Shown here: in pieces, positions 25,834-35,419 of the stretch
How the letters are laid out: the number at the start of each line of letters is the position of its first letter
Numbering within the stretch: the stretch's first letter is position 1
Assembly: GCF_000308695.1 (NCBI RefSeq)
Contig: NZ_BAGG01000125.1
Location: 1-38,983, forward strand
DNA: 38,983 nucleotides
Source of the DNA: Nocardia takedensis NBRC 100417
GTDB lineage: Bacteria > Actinomycetota > Actinomycetes > Mycobacteriales > Mycobacteriaceae
Reading direction: 5' to 3'
Made by a program: the position numbers and the translations under genes
The notes under the pieces: generated by a model
What the model saw: only the letters and a program-made list of their open reading frames with translations
The model's database searches: none
Told to the model about the DNA's origin: nothing

Positions 25834-26400
25834 ATGACCGAGGAGGCGGAGCGCACGTCCGACGCGTCCGCGTCGGGCGGGCAGCCGGAACTGCGCGGGA
25901 TCGATCTGGCCCGCCGGGCGCTGGAGGAGGCGCGCGCCGCCGCCAAGGCGAGCGGGAAATCGGTCGGTCAGGGCAGGGCCTCGCCGCGACGGCTGCGGAC
26001 GGGCGCGCGGCGGCGCACCGGGTGGTCCGGGGCGCGGCCCGACGACCGCGATCCCCAGTTGTTGTTCGCCCTCGCGGGCACCATCGCCAAGAATCGCGGC
26101 TGGTCGACCAAGGTCGCCGAGGGCATGGTCTTCGGTCGGTGGCCCGCGGTGGTCGGCGAGGACATCGCCTCGCACGCCGTCCCCGTCAAACTCGAGAACG
26201 GGGTGCTGAGCATCTCGGCCGAGTCGACGGCCTGGGCCACCCAGCTGCGGATGCTGCAGAAACAGATTTTGGCGAAGATCAACGCCGCCGTCGGCCAGGG
26301 CGTGGTGACCTCGCTCAAGATCGCCGGACCCGTCGCGCCGAGCTGGCGTAAAGGGGAGCGCCACATCAAAGGCCGGGGTCCGCGCGATACCTACGGGTAG
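25834..26400 (+). CDS. dciA: DciA (DUF721), replicative helicase loader/regulator
   Basis: The protein has 188 residues: a basic disordered N-terminal half and a C-terminal DUF721/KH-like domain from about residue 80 (KNRGWSTKVAEGMVFGRWPAVVGEDIASHAVPVKL) ending before GRGPRDTYG. In bacteria without DnaC or DnaI, DciA interacts with the replicative helicase; the actinobacterial gene sits between recF and gyrB (the Rv0004 position). GGAG (25823-25826) lies 7 nt before ATG 25834. Confidence 0.93.
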   Translation: MTEEAERTSDASASGGQPELRGIDLARRALEEARAAAKASGKSVGQGRASPRRLRTGARRRTGWSGARPDDRDPQLLFALAGTIAKNRGWSTKVAEGMVFGRWPAVVGEDIASHAVPVKLENGVLSISAESTAWATQLRMLQKQILAKINAAVGQGVVTSLKIAGPVAPSWRKGERHIKGRGPRDTYG

Positions 26401-26729
26401 CGGTCACGCGTCGCCGTTCGGGTTTCACGTGGAACGGCGCTCGGCACTGCGGCCTGATCGCTCGGAGGGGTCGATCAAACCCGGATTCGGCTGACCGGAC
26501 TCGTCGCCGGTCGATTTCTTCGGACCACGTAGCCGCCAGGGGTGTCGGAGGTGCGTTGTGGTTCGGGCTTACCAGTAGGATGGTGGAGTAACTAGCGGCG
26601 AACCTTCGGCGCGTTCGGCACAGCACGCGCGTGGACCCGTACTTCTCGGTATTCGGAACCCGGGCTCCACCTGTGCTCTGTGGCCCACCGCCGCGCCTGG
26701 GATCAGCAAGTAAGGAGAGCTACCGACCA
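26401..26729 (+). other. gyrB leader and promoter region
   Basis: These 329 bp between dciA and gyrB hold parS-like site 8 and a possible -10 (TAGGAT, 26576-26581); no good -35 is seen. The region between about 26582 and 26729 would be a long leader. The frame is open upstream of the gyrB start, but without support as coding. No gene is seen. Confidence 0.5.
26421..26436. promoter_or_regulatory. parS-like site 8 (between dciA and gyrB)
   Basis: GGTTTCACGTGGAACG matches 13 of 16 with an intact GTTTCACGTG core. It is the only candidate to the right of oriC in this window and the weakest by symmetry. Confidence 0.6.
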
Positions 26730-28772
26730 GTGGCTGCCAAGCACTCCAACGAATCGGGCTCGACCAAGGCGAACGGTGACAAGGCGTACGGCGCCTCCTC
26801 CATCACCGTCCTCGAAGGGCTGGAAGCGGTTCGCAAGCGCCCGGGCATGTACATCGGCTCCACCGGTGAGCGCGGCCTGCACCATCTCGTCTGGGAGGTC
26901 GTCGACAACTCGGTGGACGAGGCCATGGCGGGCTACGCCACGAAGGTCGAGGTCACCCTGCTCGCCGATGGCGGCGTCGAGGTGGTCGACGACGGCCGCG
27001 GCATCCCGGTGGCCATGCACGCCCAGGGCGTGCCGACCATCGAGGTCGTCATGACCCAGCTGCACGCGGGCGGCAAGTTCGACTCCGACGCCTACGCGGT
27101 GTCCGGCGGTCTGCACGGTGTCGGCATCTCCGTGGTGAACGCGCTGTCGACCCGGCTCGAGGCCGAGGTCGACACCGACGGCTATCACTGGACCCAGCAG
27201 TACAAGGACGCCAAGCCCGGCAAGCTCATCCAGGGCGAGGCCACCGAGCGCACCGGCACCACGATCCGGTTCTGGGCCGATCCCGAGGTCTTCGAGACCA
27301 CCACCTACAACTTCGAGACGGTGTCGCGCCGGTTGCAGGAGATGGCGTTCCTGAACAAGGGACTCACCATCAAGCTCACCGACGAGCGCGTCTCGGACTC
27401 CGATGTGACCGACGAGGTGGTCAGCGAGACGGCGGAGGCCCCCAAGCAGGGCGACACCGCGGCGCCCGCCGAGCACAAGGTCAAGACCAGGACCTACCAC
27501 TATCCGGGTGGTCTGGAGGATTTCGTCCGCCACATCAACCGCACCAAGTCGCCGATCCACAATTCGGTGGTCGGGTTCACGGGTAAGGGCACCGGCCACG
27601 AACTCGAGGTCGCGATGCAGTGGAACTCGGGCTACTCCGAGTCCGTGCACACCTTCGCCAACACCATCAACACCCACGAGGGCGGCACCCACGAAGAGGG
27701 CTTCCGCGCGGCGCTGACCACGGTGGTGAACAAGTACGCCAAGGACAAGCGGCTGCTCAAGGAGAAGGACGGCAACCTCACCGGCGACGACATCCGCGAG
27801 GGTCTGGCCGCCATCGTCAGCGTGAAGGTCGGCGAACCGCAGTTCGAGGGCCAGACGAAGACCAAACTCGGCAACACCGAGGTGAAGTCCTTCGTCCAGA
27901 AGACCTGCAACGAGCATCTCACGCACTGGTTCGAGGCCAATCCGGCCGACGCCAAGACCATCGTGAACAAGGCGGTGTCCTCCGCGCAGGCCCGGGTGGC
28001 CGCGCGCAAGGCCCGCGAGTTGGTGCGCCGCAAGTCGGCGACCGATCTGGGCGGTCTGCCCGGCAAGCTGGCCGACTGCCGTTCCAAGGATCCGAGCAAG
28101 TCCGAGATCTACATCGTGGAGGGCGACTCCGCCGGTGGTTCGGCCAAGTCCGGGCGCGATTCGATGTACCAGGCGATCCTGCCGTTGCGCGGCAAGATCA
28201 TCAACGTCGAGAAGGCGCGCATCGACCGCGTGCTGAAGAACAACGAGGTCCAGTCGATCATCACGGCCTTCGGCACCGGCATCCACGACGAGTTCGACAT
28301 CGCCAAGTTGCGGTATCACAAGATCGTGCTGATGGCCGACGCCGACGTCGACGGCCAGCACATCTCCACCCTGCTGCTGACGCTGCTGTTCCGTTTCATG
28401 CGACCGCTGGTGGAGCACGGGCACGTCTACCTGGCGCAGCCGCCGCTGTACAAGCTGAAGTGGCAGCGTTCCGACCCGGAGTTCGCCTACTCCGACCGGG
28501 AACGCGACGGCCTGTTGGAGGCCGGTCTGGCCGCGGGCAAGAAGATCAACAAGGACGACGGCGTCCAGCGGTACAAGGGTCTCGGTGAGATGAACGCCAA
28601 GGAACTGTGGGAGACGACCATGGATCCGGCCGTGCGCGTGCTGCGTCAGGTGACGCTGGACGACGCGGCCGCGGCCGACGAACTGTTCTCCGTCCTGATG
28701 GGTGAGGACGTGGAGGCGCGTCGCAGCTTCATCACCCGCAATGCCAAGGACGTCCGCTTCCTCGACGTGTAG
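26730..28772 (+). CDS. gyrB: DNA gyrase subunit B
   Basis: The protein has 680 residues: a GHKL ATPase domain (DNSVDEAMAGYA near 60 and the GLHGVGISVVNALS lid), a transducer domain, and a TOPRIM domain with EGDSAGGSAKSGRD (from 464) and MADADVDGQHI (from 535). A linker of about 30 residues with Glu/Ala/Pro (near 225-260) interrupts the ATPase part. With GyrA it supercoils DNA. GTG 26730 is chosen because AAGGAGAG (26712-26719) lies 10 nt upstream and the family start (KAYGASSITVLEGLEAVRKR) follows closely. It is co-transcribed with gyrA, 57 bp downstream. Confidence 0.97.
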   Translation: MAAKHSNESGSTKANGDKAYGASSITVLEGLEAVRKRPGMYIGSTGERGLHHLVWEVVDNSVDEAMAGYATKVEVTLLADGGVEVVDDGRGIPVAMHAQGVPTIEVVMTQLHAGGKFDSDAYAVSGGLHGVGISVVNALSTRLEAEVDTDGYHWTQQYKDAKPGKLIQGEATERTGTTIRFWADPEVFETTTYNFETVSRRLQEMAFLNKGLTIKLTDERVSDSDVTDEVVSETAEAPKQGDTAAPAEHKVKTRTYHYPGGLEDFVRHINRTKSPIHNSVVGFTGKGTGHELEVAMQWNSGYSESVHTFANTINTHEGGTHEEGFRAALTTVVNKYAKDKRLLKEKDGNLTGDDIREGLAAIVSVKVGEPQFEGQTKTKLGNTEVKSFVQKTCNEHLTHWFEANPADAKTIVNKAVSSAQARVAARKARELVRRKSATDLGGLPGKLADCRSKDPSKSEIYIVEGDSAGGSAKSGRDSMYQAILPLRGKIINVEKARIDRVLKNNEVQSIITAFGTGIHDEFDIAKLRYHKIVLMADADVDGQHISTLLLTLLFRFMRPLVEHGHVYLAQPPLYKLKWQRSDPEFAYSDRERDGLLEAGLAAGKKINKDDGVQRYKGLGEMNAKELWETTMDPAVRVLRQVTLDDAAAADELFSVLMGEDVEARRSFITRNAKDVRFLDV

Positions 28773-28829
28773 CCCGGTGTGGATTCGCCCCGCGAACATT
28801 TCGTCACACCCGGCCGCTAAGGAGACTTC

Positions 28830-31340
28830 ATGACCGAGACAACGCTGCCCCCGAACGGCGGCGCAGGCGACCGGATCGAACCGGTCGACATCCAGAACGA
28901 GATGCAGAGCAGCTACATCGATTACGCGATGAGCGTGATCGTGGGCCGCGCGCTGCCCGATGTGCGCGACGGTCTCAAGCCGGTGCACCGGCGTGTGCTC
29001 TACGCGATGTACGACAACGGCTACCGGCCCGACCGCGGGTACGTGAAGTCGGCGCGTCCGGTCGCCGAGACGATGGGCAACTATCACCCGCACGGCGACG
29101 CCTCGATCTACGACACCCTGGTCCGCATGGCCCAGCCGTGGTCGCTGCGGTATCCGCTGGTCGACGGTCAGGGCAACTTCGGTTCGCGCGGCAACGACGG
29201 CGCGGCCGCCATGCGCTACACCGAATGCCGTCTGACGCCGCTGGCGATGGAACTGCTGCGCGAGATCGACCACGAGACGGTCGATTTCACGCCGAACTAC
29301 GACGGTCGCTCGCAGGAACCGGTGGTGCTCCCCAGCCGGGTGCCGTGCCTGTTGATGAACGGGTCCAACGGCATCGCGGTCGGCATGGCGACCAATATCC
29401 CGCCGCACAACCTGAACGAACTGGCCGAGGCCATCTACTGGGCCCTGGACAACCACGACGCCGACGAGGAGTCGACCCTCGCGGCGTGCATGGAACGGGT
29501 CAAGGGCCCGGATTTCCCGACCTCGGGTCTGATCGTCGGCGGTCAGGGCATCCACGACGCCTACACCACGGGTCGCGGGTCGATCCGGATGCGCGGCGTC
29601 GTGGAGATCGAGGAGGACAACCGGGGGCGGACCACGATCGTCATCACCGAACTCCCGTACCAGGTCAACACCGACAACTTCATCAACTCGATCGCCGAGC
29701 AGGTCAAGGACGGCAAGATCGCGGGTATCTCCGATATCCACGACGAGTCCTCCGACCGCGCGGGCATGCGGATCGTGGTGACGGTCAAGCGTGACGCGGT
29801 CGCCAAGGTCGTGCTGAACAACCTGTACAAGCACACCCAGCTTCAGACCAGCTTCGGCGCGAACATGCTGTCCATCGTCGACGGGGTGCCGCGCACCCTG
29901 CGCCTGGACCAGATGATCCGGTACTACACCGCGCACCAGTTGGACGTCATCGTCCGGCGCACCCGCTACCTGCTGCGCAAGGCCGAGGAGCGCGCCCACA
30001 TCCTGCGCGGCCTGGTCAAGGCGCTCGACGCGCTCGACGAGGTCATCGCGTTGATCCGGCGCTCGGCCAACACCGACACCGCCCGCACCGGCCTGATGAG
30101 CCTGCTCGACATCGACGAGATCCAGGCCACCGCGATCCTGGACATGCAGTTGCGTCGCCTCTCGGCGTTGGAGCGGCAGAAGATCGTCGACGAGCTGGCC
30201 AAGATCGAGGCCGAGATCGCCGACCTGAAGGACATCCTCGACAAGCCGGAGCGCCAGCGCGCCATCGTGCGCGACGAACTGGCCGAGATCGTGGAGAAGT
30301 ACGGCGACGACCGCCGGACCAGGATCATCGCCGCCGACGGTGACGTCGCCGACGAGGATCTGATCGCCCGCGAGGACGTGGTCGTCACGATCACCGAGAC
30401 GGGCTACGCCAAGCGCACCAAGACCGATCTGTACCGGTCGCAGAAGCGCGGTGGCAAGGGCGTGCAGGGCGCGGGGCTCAAGCAGGACGACATCGTCAAG
30501 CACTTCTTCATCACCTCCACCCACGACTGGCTGCTGTTCTTCACCAACAAGGGCCGCGTCTACCGGGCCAAGGCCTACGAACTGCCCGAGGCCAACCGCA
30601 CCGCCCGCGGCCAGCACGTGGCCAACCTGCTGGCGTTCCAGCCGGACGAGCGGATCGCGCAGATCATCCAGATCAAGACCTACGACGACGCGCCCTACCT
30701 GGTGCTGGCCACCCGCAACGGCCTGGTCAAGAAGTCGAAGCTGACCGATTTCGACTCCAACCGCAGCGGCGGCATCGTCGCGGTGAACCTGCGCGACGAG
30801 GACGAGTTGGTCGGCGCGGTGCTGTGCTCGGCCGACGACGACCTGCTGTTGGTCTCGGCGCAGGGCCAGTCGATCCGGTTCTCGGCGACCGACGAGGCGC
30901 TGCGTCCGATGGGCCGCGCCACCTCGGGTGTGCAGGGCATGCGGTTCAACGCCGACGACCAACTGTTGTCGCTCAATGTCGTTCGTCCGGACACCTATCT
31001 GCTGGTGGCCACCTCCGGTGGTTACTCCAAGCGGACCGCGATCGAGGAGTACACCGCACAGGGCAGGGGCGGTAAAGGCGTGCTGACTATCCAATTCGAC
31101 GCCAAGCGTGGCACCCTGGTCGGTGCGTTGATCGTCGACGACGACGACGAGCTCTACGCGATCACGTCCGGCGGTGGTGTCATCCGTACGGCGGCCAGGC
31201 AGGTTCGCAAAGCAGGACGTCAAACCAAGGGCGTGCGATTGATGAACCTGGCCGAGGGAGATACGTTGCTTGCGATCGCGCGGAACGCCGACGAGCCCGA
31301 ACTCGGCGGCGATGACGACACCGGTTCACCGGATCAGTAA
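28830..31340 (+). CDS. gyrA: DNA gyrase subunit A
   Basis: The protein has 836 residues. The catalytic tyrosine is Tyr130 (AAMRYTE). The quinolone region reads HPHGDASIYDT with Ala91, Ser92 and Asp95, so the usual mycobacterial resistance positions are wild type. The six-bladed C-terminal domain carries a GyrA box, QKRGGKG (about 538). It cuts and rejoins DNA in the gyrase tetramer. AAGGAG precedes ATG 28830. Confidence 0.98.
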   Translation: MTETTLPPNGGAGDRIEPVDIQNEMQSSYIDYAMSVIVGRALPDVRDGLKPVHRRVLYAMYDNGYRPDRGYVKSARPVAETMGNYHPHGDASIYDTLVRMAQPWSLRYPLVDGQGNFGSRGNDGAAAMRYTECRLTPLAMELLREIDHETVDFTPNYDGRSQEPVVLPSRVPCLLMNGSNGIAVGMATNIPPHNLNELAEAIYWALDNHDADEESTLAACMERVKGPDFPTSGLIVGGQGIHDAYTTGRGSIRMRGVVEIEEDNRGRTTIVITELPYQVNTDNFINSIAEQVKDGKIAGISDIHDESSDRAGMRIVVTVKRDAVAKVVLNNLYKHTQLQTSFGANMLSIVDGVPRTLRLDQMIRYYTAHQLDVIVRRTRYLLRKAEERAHILRGLVKALDALDEVIALIRRSANTDTARTGLMSLLDIDEIQATAILDMQLRRLSALERQKIVDELAKIEAEIADLKDILDKPERQRAIVRDELAEIVEKYGDDRRTRIIAADGDVADEDLIAREDVVVTITETGYAKRTKTDLYRSQKRGGKGVQGAGLKQDDIVKHFFITSTHDWLLFFTNKGRVYRAKAYELPEANRTARGQHVANLLAFQPDERIAQIIQIKTYDDAPYLVLATRNGLVKKSKLTDFDSNRSGGIVAVNLRDEDELVGAVLCSADDDLLLVSAQGQSIRFSATDEALRPMGRATSGVQGMRFNADDQLLSLNVVRPDTYLLVATSGGYSKRTAIEEYTAQGRGGKGVLTIQFDAKRGTLVGALIVDDDDELYAITSGGGVIRTAARQVRKAGRQTKGVRLMNLAEGDTLLAIARNADEPELGGDDDTGSPDQ

Positions 31341-31379
31341 TCCATCAGCGGCGGCAAAGAACGGACCCGAGGATTCCCA

Positions 31380-32480
31380 TTGACCACTCCGAATCAGCCG
31401 AATGACGAGCGGCAGCACACGAACGGTGTGACCGAACGGATCACACCGTCCCCGATTCCGCCGCGGCCGATCCCACGGCCGGTCTCCTCGGCCGAGAGCG
31501 GGCAGCCGGGTCAGGGCGGGCCCGGCCAAGGGGGACAGCCGCACGAGAACACCGGTCATCCGGGCGATTTCGCGCCCAAAGGGCCGGAGCAGGCGGGCGG
31601 TCCGCAGGGGCAGGGTGGTCCGCAGGGGCAGCGGCCCGCCGACAATCCGAACGACGCCACCGTGCGGATGAACAACAACCAGGGCGGTCCGCAGCAGGCG
31701 CCCGAGAAGTCCGACGGCGGGGACACCGCCAAGCAGGGCGGGTCCCCGTACCAGGACGGCTGGTCGCAACTGCCGCAGCGGGAACCGCAGTCCAACCTCT
31801 ACCGGCCCGGTCAGGCCCCGGTCACGGGCCGTCCGAGCGGCGCCGGTGGGGGAGGCGGCGGCCTCAACGGCGGGGTCACCAACGCCCGCACCACCGCCGA
31901 CCTCGCCGCCAAGGCCGCCCGCAAGGAAGCGGCGATGGTGAAGTCCGTCGGCATCGACGGACCCACCCGCAGCATCGCGCGCCCGGAACTCATCAAGGAC
32001 ATGCCCGATCTGTCCGAGATCCGGCATCCGCTGCCGCACGGCGAGGCGATCCCGGGCCATCCCGCGCCGCCGCCGATCTCGCCCGCGGTCCCCGTCGCGG
32101 TCGCCGCGGCCGCCGCCGGTGAACCGCTGCGCGCCACCGTCCAGATCCGCCGCATCGACCCCTGGTCGACGCTGAAGATCTCCCTGGTGATCAGCGTGGC
32201 GCTGTTCTTCGTGTGGATGCTCGCCGTCGGCCTGCTCTACATCGTGCTCGAGGGCATGGGCGTGTGGGAGCGCCTGGACAACGCCTTCACCGACATGGTC
32301 TCCCAGGAAGGCGGCGGCGCGGGCCTCATCGACGCGGGCACCGTCTTCGGCTACGCGGGCGTCATCGGACTGATCAACGTCGTCCTGTTCACCGCGCTGG
32401 GCACCGTCGGCACCTTCATCTACAACCAGTGCTGCGACCTCGTCGGCGGTATCCAGGTCACCCTGGCCGACCCCGACTAG
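31380..32480 (+). CDS. DUF3566 transmembrane protein
   Basis: The protein has 366 residues: about 230 disordered residues rich in Gly, Gln and Pro, then a compact DUF3566 domain with two membrane helices (STLKISLVISVALFFVWMLA and GYAGVIGLINVVLFTALGTV). It is the conserved gene after gyrA in mycolic-acid actinomycetes (the Rv0007 position), of unknown function. The start is TTG 31380 with GAGG 6 nt upstream. Confidence 0.9.
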   Translation: MTTPNQPNDERQHTNGVTERITPSPIPPRPIPRPVSSAESGQPGQGGPGQGGQPHENTGHPGDFAPKGPEQAGGPQGQGGPQGQRPADNPNDATVRMNNNQGGPQQAPEKSDGGDTAKQGGSPYQDGWSQLPQREPQSNLYRPGQAPVTGRPSGAGGGGGGLNGGVTNARTTADLAAKAARKEAAMVKSVGIDGPTRSIARPELIKDMPDLSEIRHPLPHGEAIPGHPAPPPISPAVPVAVAAAAAGEPLRATVQIRRIDPWSTLKISLVISVALFFVWMLAVGLLYIVLEGMGVWERLDNAFTDMVSQEGGGAGLIDAGTVFGYAGVIGLINVVLFTALGTVGTFIYNQCCDLVGGIQVTLADPD

Positions 32481-32494
32481 ATCTCCAATTCCCT

Positions 32495-32529
32495 CGAAGG
32501 CCGGTACCGTCCCGCGGTGCCGGCCTTCG
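32495..32529 (+). terminator. Terminator after the gyrBA-DUF3566 operon
   Basis: A 15-bp stem with one G.T pair (CGAAGGCCGGTACCG with 32515-32529) and a 5-nt loop lies 15 bp after the DUF3566 stop. There is no U-tract. Confidence 0.85.
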
Positions 32530-32680
32530 GCGTTCGTGGTTGAAATCGCCGCCCGGCGCACGGCAGGGAGGGGACCGCGATCATGGGATAGATCAGGGCT
32601 TCTACCAGCCGTTTTGGTTCGGGCGATGGTGATTGTGTACTCTTCTTATCGCACCGCATACCACCGTGTGTTGTGTATAC

Positions 32681-32754
32681 GGGCCTATAGCTCAGGCGGT
32701 TAGAGCGCTTCGCTGATAACGAAGAGGTCGGAGGTTCAAGTCCTCCTAGGCCCA
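32681..32754 (+). tRNA. tRNA-Ile (GAT anticodon)
   Basis: A 74-nt cloverleaf. The acceptor stem GGGCCTA pairs with TAGGCCC. The anticodon stem CTTCG/CGAAG encloses loop CTGATAA with anticodon GAT at 32715-32717. The T arm is GGAGG-TTCAAGT-CCTCC and the discriminator is A; CCA is not encoded. A weak promoter (TTGGTT 32614-32619, TGTACT 32636-32641) precedes it. In relatives tRNA-Ala usually follows; here an integrase follows instead. Confidence 0.97.
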
Positions 32755-32804
32755 CTTATTCCTTTGCAGGTCAGGCGCATTTCCGGTAGGTTCACAGCCA
32801 CTCG

Positions 32805-32824
32805 TGGTTGCCACTGGTTGCCAC
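32805..32824. repeat. Tandem 10-bp repeat between tRNA-Ile and the integrase
   Basis: Two exact copies of TGGTTGCCAC lie between the putative attachment site and the integrase gene. This is a position where arm-type integrase sites are often found. GTTGCCAC also occurs near 34312 and 36486. Confidence 0.5.
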
Positions 32825-32875
32825 TCCGCTTCTCGGGACTCTCTCGTGTCGCCCACCGACACCCGGAGATCTCTG

Positions 32876-34186
32876 ATGCCCAATCTGACTCCCAGTCCGC
32901 GCCGCCGCAAGGACGGCACCGTCAACTGGCAGGTGCACTACCACTACTACGACGCCGACGGCGTTCGCCGCGGCACGGCCGAGAGCTTCTACGAGGACTA
33001 CGAGGAAGCGGTGTGGTGGTGCGACTACGTCGCCAGCCACGGCCTGGATCAGGCTCGGCTGATCCTCGACGCCAAGCGCGGCGGATCCGGTAACGGCACG
33101 CTGCTGTCGACGTGGCTGATCGATCACGCCGACCGCTCGCTGAAGATCGGCAGCATCGATGCCCCGACCCATCGGCGCTACCTCGGCTACGTCCGCAACG
33201 ACATCGTTCCGTTCTTCGGGGAATCGGCGCGCCTGGACGCTGTGACCCAGGACACCGACGCCGCCTGGATCGTGTTCCTCGGCCAGGACAAGGGCAACAA
33301 GCCCAAGACGATCAAGAACAAGCACGGCTTTCTCTCCAGCGGCCTGCGCGCCGCGGTCGAGCAACGGCCCGTCCCGTTGTTGCCGTACAACCCGTGCTCC
33401 GGCGTGCGGTTGCCCGCCGACCGCGGAGCCGAGCACGACGTCTTCGACAACGACGAATGGGAGCTGTTCGAGGAGTTGATCACTCCGCGATGGCGTCCAC
33501 AGGCCGAATTCGGCCTCGTGTCGATGGCCCGGCCCTCGGAGGTCGGCGCGCTGAGGGTCCGCGATGTGCATCCGGTCACCGGAGCCGTGCGGATCACCCG
33601 AGCGTGGAAGGACGCCGGTTCGCGGATGGTCCTCGGTACGCCCAAGACCGCGCGCGGTACCCGCACCGTCAACATCCCGGTGCAAACCCTGGAGCGGTTG
33701 GATCTCTCCGGGCCGGCGGACGAGTTGCTGTTCCACACCCGTAACGGCACACCGATCAAGGCGTCCTACTTCTACGAGAAGGCATGGCAACCGGCCCTGG
33801 GGCGACTGGACGCCCTCGCCAGGGCGGTGGCGGCGTTCGACCGCGGTGAGGAAATCATCGCCCGTGGTCACCTGAGCCCGTTCACGAAGAAGGCCCAGTG
33901 GAGCGGGGCCGACCCCGACGCGCTGATAGCCCAGTACGGCACGGCCATCAGGACGCTGCGGATCAAACACCTGACCCCGTACACCCTGCGCCACACCGGC
34001 ATCTCGTGGAAGTTGCAGGACGGCGTGCCCATCTTCGTGGTCTCCCGCGACGCGGGGCACGAGTCGGTCGCCGTGACCGACCGCATCTACGGCCACAACG
34101 ATCGCCGCGCCAGCGAATCCGCCGCCCAGGTCATCGCCCACCGCCTCCCGCGGGTCCGCGCGAACATGCTCACGGTCGCCGCCTGA
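32876..34186 (+). CDS. Tyrosine-type site-specific integrase
   Basis: The protein has 436 residues: an N-terminal arm-binding-like segment, a SAM-like core-binding domain (STWLIDHADRSLKIGSIDAPTHRRYLGY) and a catalytic domain. Catalytic residues are Arg219 (MARPSEVGAL), the TPKTARGTRT lysine near 256, Arg372 (PYTLRHTG, with Tyr where the first box-II His often lies), the His of AGHESVAVTDR, and nucleophile Tyr405 (RIYGH). All are present, so it may be active. It would recombine the element at tRNA-Ile. ATG 32876 is supported by GGAG 8 nt upstream. Confidence 0.93.
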   Translation: MPNLTPSPRRRKDGTVNWQVHYHYYDADGVRRGTAESFYEDYEEAVWWCDYVASHGLDQARLILDAKRGGSGNGTLLSTWLIDHADRSLKIGSIDAPTHRRYLGYVRNDIVPFFGESARLDAVTQDTDAAWIVFLGQDKGNKPKTIKNKHGFLSSGLRAAVEQRPVPLLPYNPCSGVRLPADRGAEHDVFDNDEWELFEELITPRWRPQAEFGLVSMARPSEVGALRVRDVHPVTGAVRITRAWKDAGSRMVLGTPKTARGTRTVNIPVQTLERLDLSGPADELLFHTRNGTPIKASYFYEKAWQPALGRLDALARAVAAFDRGEEIIARGHLSPFTKKAQWSGADPDALIAQYGTAIRTLRIKHLTPYTLRHTGISWKLQDGVPIFVVSRDAGHESVAVTDRIYGHNDRRASESAAQVIAHRLPRVRANMLTVAA

Positions 34187-34226
34187 CCGGCAGCCGACCG
34201 CAGTCCTCGATCTATCCGAGCGAATT

Positions 34227-34283
34227 CCATTGCATTGCATCCATCTCGCTGGGAACGGAATGAGATGGAATGCAATGCAATGG
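34227..34283. promoter_or_regulatory. Large inverted repeat upstream of the coiled-coil gene (operator-like)
   Basis: The arms are 34227-34247 and 34262-34283. They pair over 21 bases with one bulged base and have a 14-nt centre. The arm core is CCATTGCATTGCAT, much richer in A and T than its surroundings. GGAACGGAAT occurs as a direct repeat at 34252-34261 and 34285-34294. The dyad ends 16 bp before the start of the coiled-coil gene. Confidence 0.75.
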
Positions 34284-34299
34284 TGGAACGGAATCCCTG

Positions 34300-35259
34300 A
34301 TGCTCCGAGCTGTTGCCACCCACCATTCCACCGGAACCGGGCGCTGCCAGTTCCCCGGCTGCCACGCCGAGGTCCCCCCTCGTCCGCCGGGCCAGCGCGG
34401 TGCCCCGCGCGCCTACTGCGACAATGCAGATCACACCGCTCAGAAGGCACTGCGGCTCAGGCAGCGGGAACTGCGCCGCGACCACCAGGCCGAGGACACC
34501 CGTCAGCCGTCGACGCGGCCGGTCACCGATGCCAAGGTGACTCTCGGCGGCCTGTTGGATCGCTACGCCGAACTGCGCGCCGAACTCTCGGCGGTCGCCA
34601 CCGACGTCGGCGACGTGATCGCCGACCTCGGCGACCCGACAGTGGTGGAACGGGAGATCGCGGAGATCCAGCGCGAGGCCGGCCGTCGGATCACCGCGGC
34701 CGAGCAAGCGCAGGCCGACGCGGAGAAGGCCGTCACCGACATCGCTCGCCGCCTCGACCACGCCACAGAACTCGAAGCCCTCGCTCTGGCGGCGGCAGAG
34801 GAAGCCCACACCGTCGCGCAGTCCGCGACCGACCGCTGCGGGCAGATCGAAGAGGAAGCGGCACAACGGGTCACAGCGGCCGAAGCCGATCGCGACGCGA
34901 TCTACGCCGAAGCGGAATCGACCCTGACCGAGATGCGCCGCCACGTCGACGAGGCACGTGCGGCCCAGGCCCGCGCGGAAGGTGAGCGCGACGCCGCGCG
35001 CGAGCAGCACACAGCGCTGGTCGAGGAGAACAAGGATCTGCGAGCCGACCTGGAACGCGAGCGTGGCGAGCACCGCGCCCAGATCGAACGCCGGGACAGC
35101 GAATACTCGCGAGCACTGACCGCCGCCCACGCGATGGCCGACCGGGCCGCACGTGAGCACCGCCAGCAGCTGAGCGATGTCCTGAACAACCACCGGATGG
35201 ACGGCACTTCAGCGATCGATGCCGAGGACGCGCCGGGTTTCGCGTCGGTTTCGGAGTAG
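34300..35259 (+). CDS. Coiled-coil protein with N-terminal zinc-finger-like motif
   Basis: The protein has 319 residues. Near the start is CQFPGC ... YCDNADH, a CX4C...CX4H pattern that could bind zinc. Residues about 80-300 are a nearly continuous Ala/Glu/Arg-rich coiled coil with no membrane segment. Function is unknown. The architecture (small DNA-binding-like head, long coiled coil, dyad upstream) recalls KfrA-type plasmid proteins that repress their own promoter, but no KfrA domain is recognisable. ATG 34300 is chosen; ATG 34270, inside the inverted repeat, would add 10 residues. Confidence 0.75.
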   Translation: MLRAVATHHSTGTGRCQFPGCHAEVPPRPPGQRGAPRAYCDNADHTAQKALRLRQRELRRDHQAEDTRQPSTRPVTDAKVTLGGLLDRYAELRAELSAVATDVGDVIADLGDPTVVEREIAEIQREAGRRITAAEQAQADAEKAVTDIARRLDHATELEALALAAAEEAHTVAQSATDRCGQIEEEAAQRVTAAEADRDAIYAEAESTLTEMRRHVDEARAAQARAEGERDAAREQHTALVEENKDLRADLERERGEHRAQIERRDSEYSRALTAAHAMADRAAREHRQQLSDVLNNHRMDGTSAIDAEDAPGFASVSE

Positions 35260-35419
35260 TTCCGCGCACGAGCCGAGGCACAGGGTCCTCGGACGGGGCC
35301 GCCGCCGCGCGGCGGGTATCGTCCGAGGACCTGTAGTGCGTGCTCCGGCCTGTGGACGCGAAATTCATGAGTGGCTCGCGATATTTCGCGATAGTGTCGC
35401 TGGGCATGAGACCGCCCTG

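Noticed and set aside
26703..31223. A 1506-codon open frame on the minus strand opposite gyrB and gyrA
   Set aside because: It is an antisense shadow of two certain genes, with no recognisable domain and spanning their intergenic gap.
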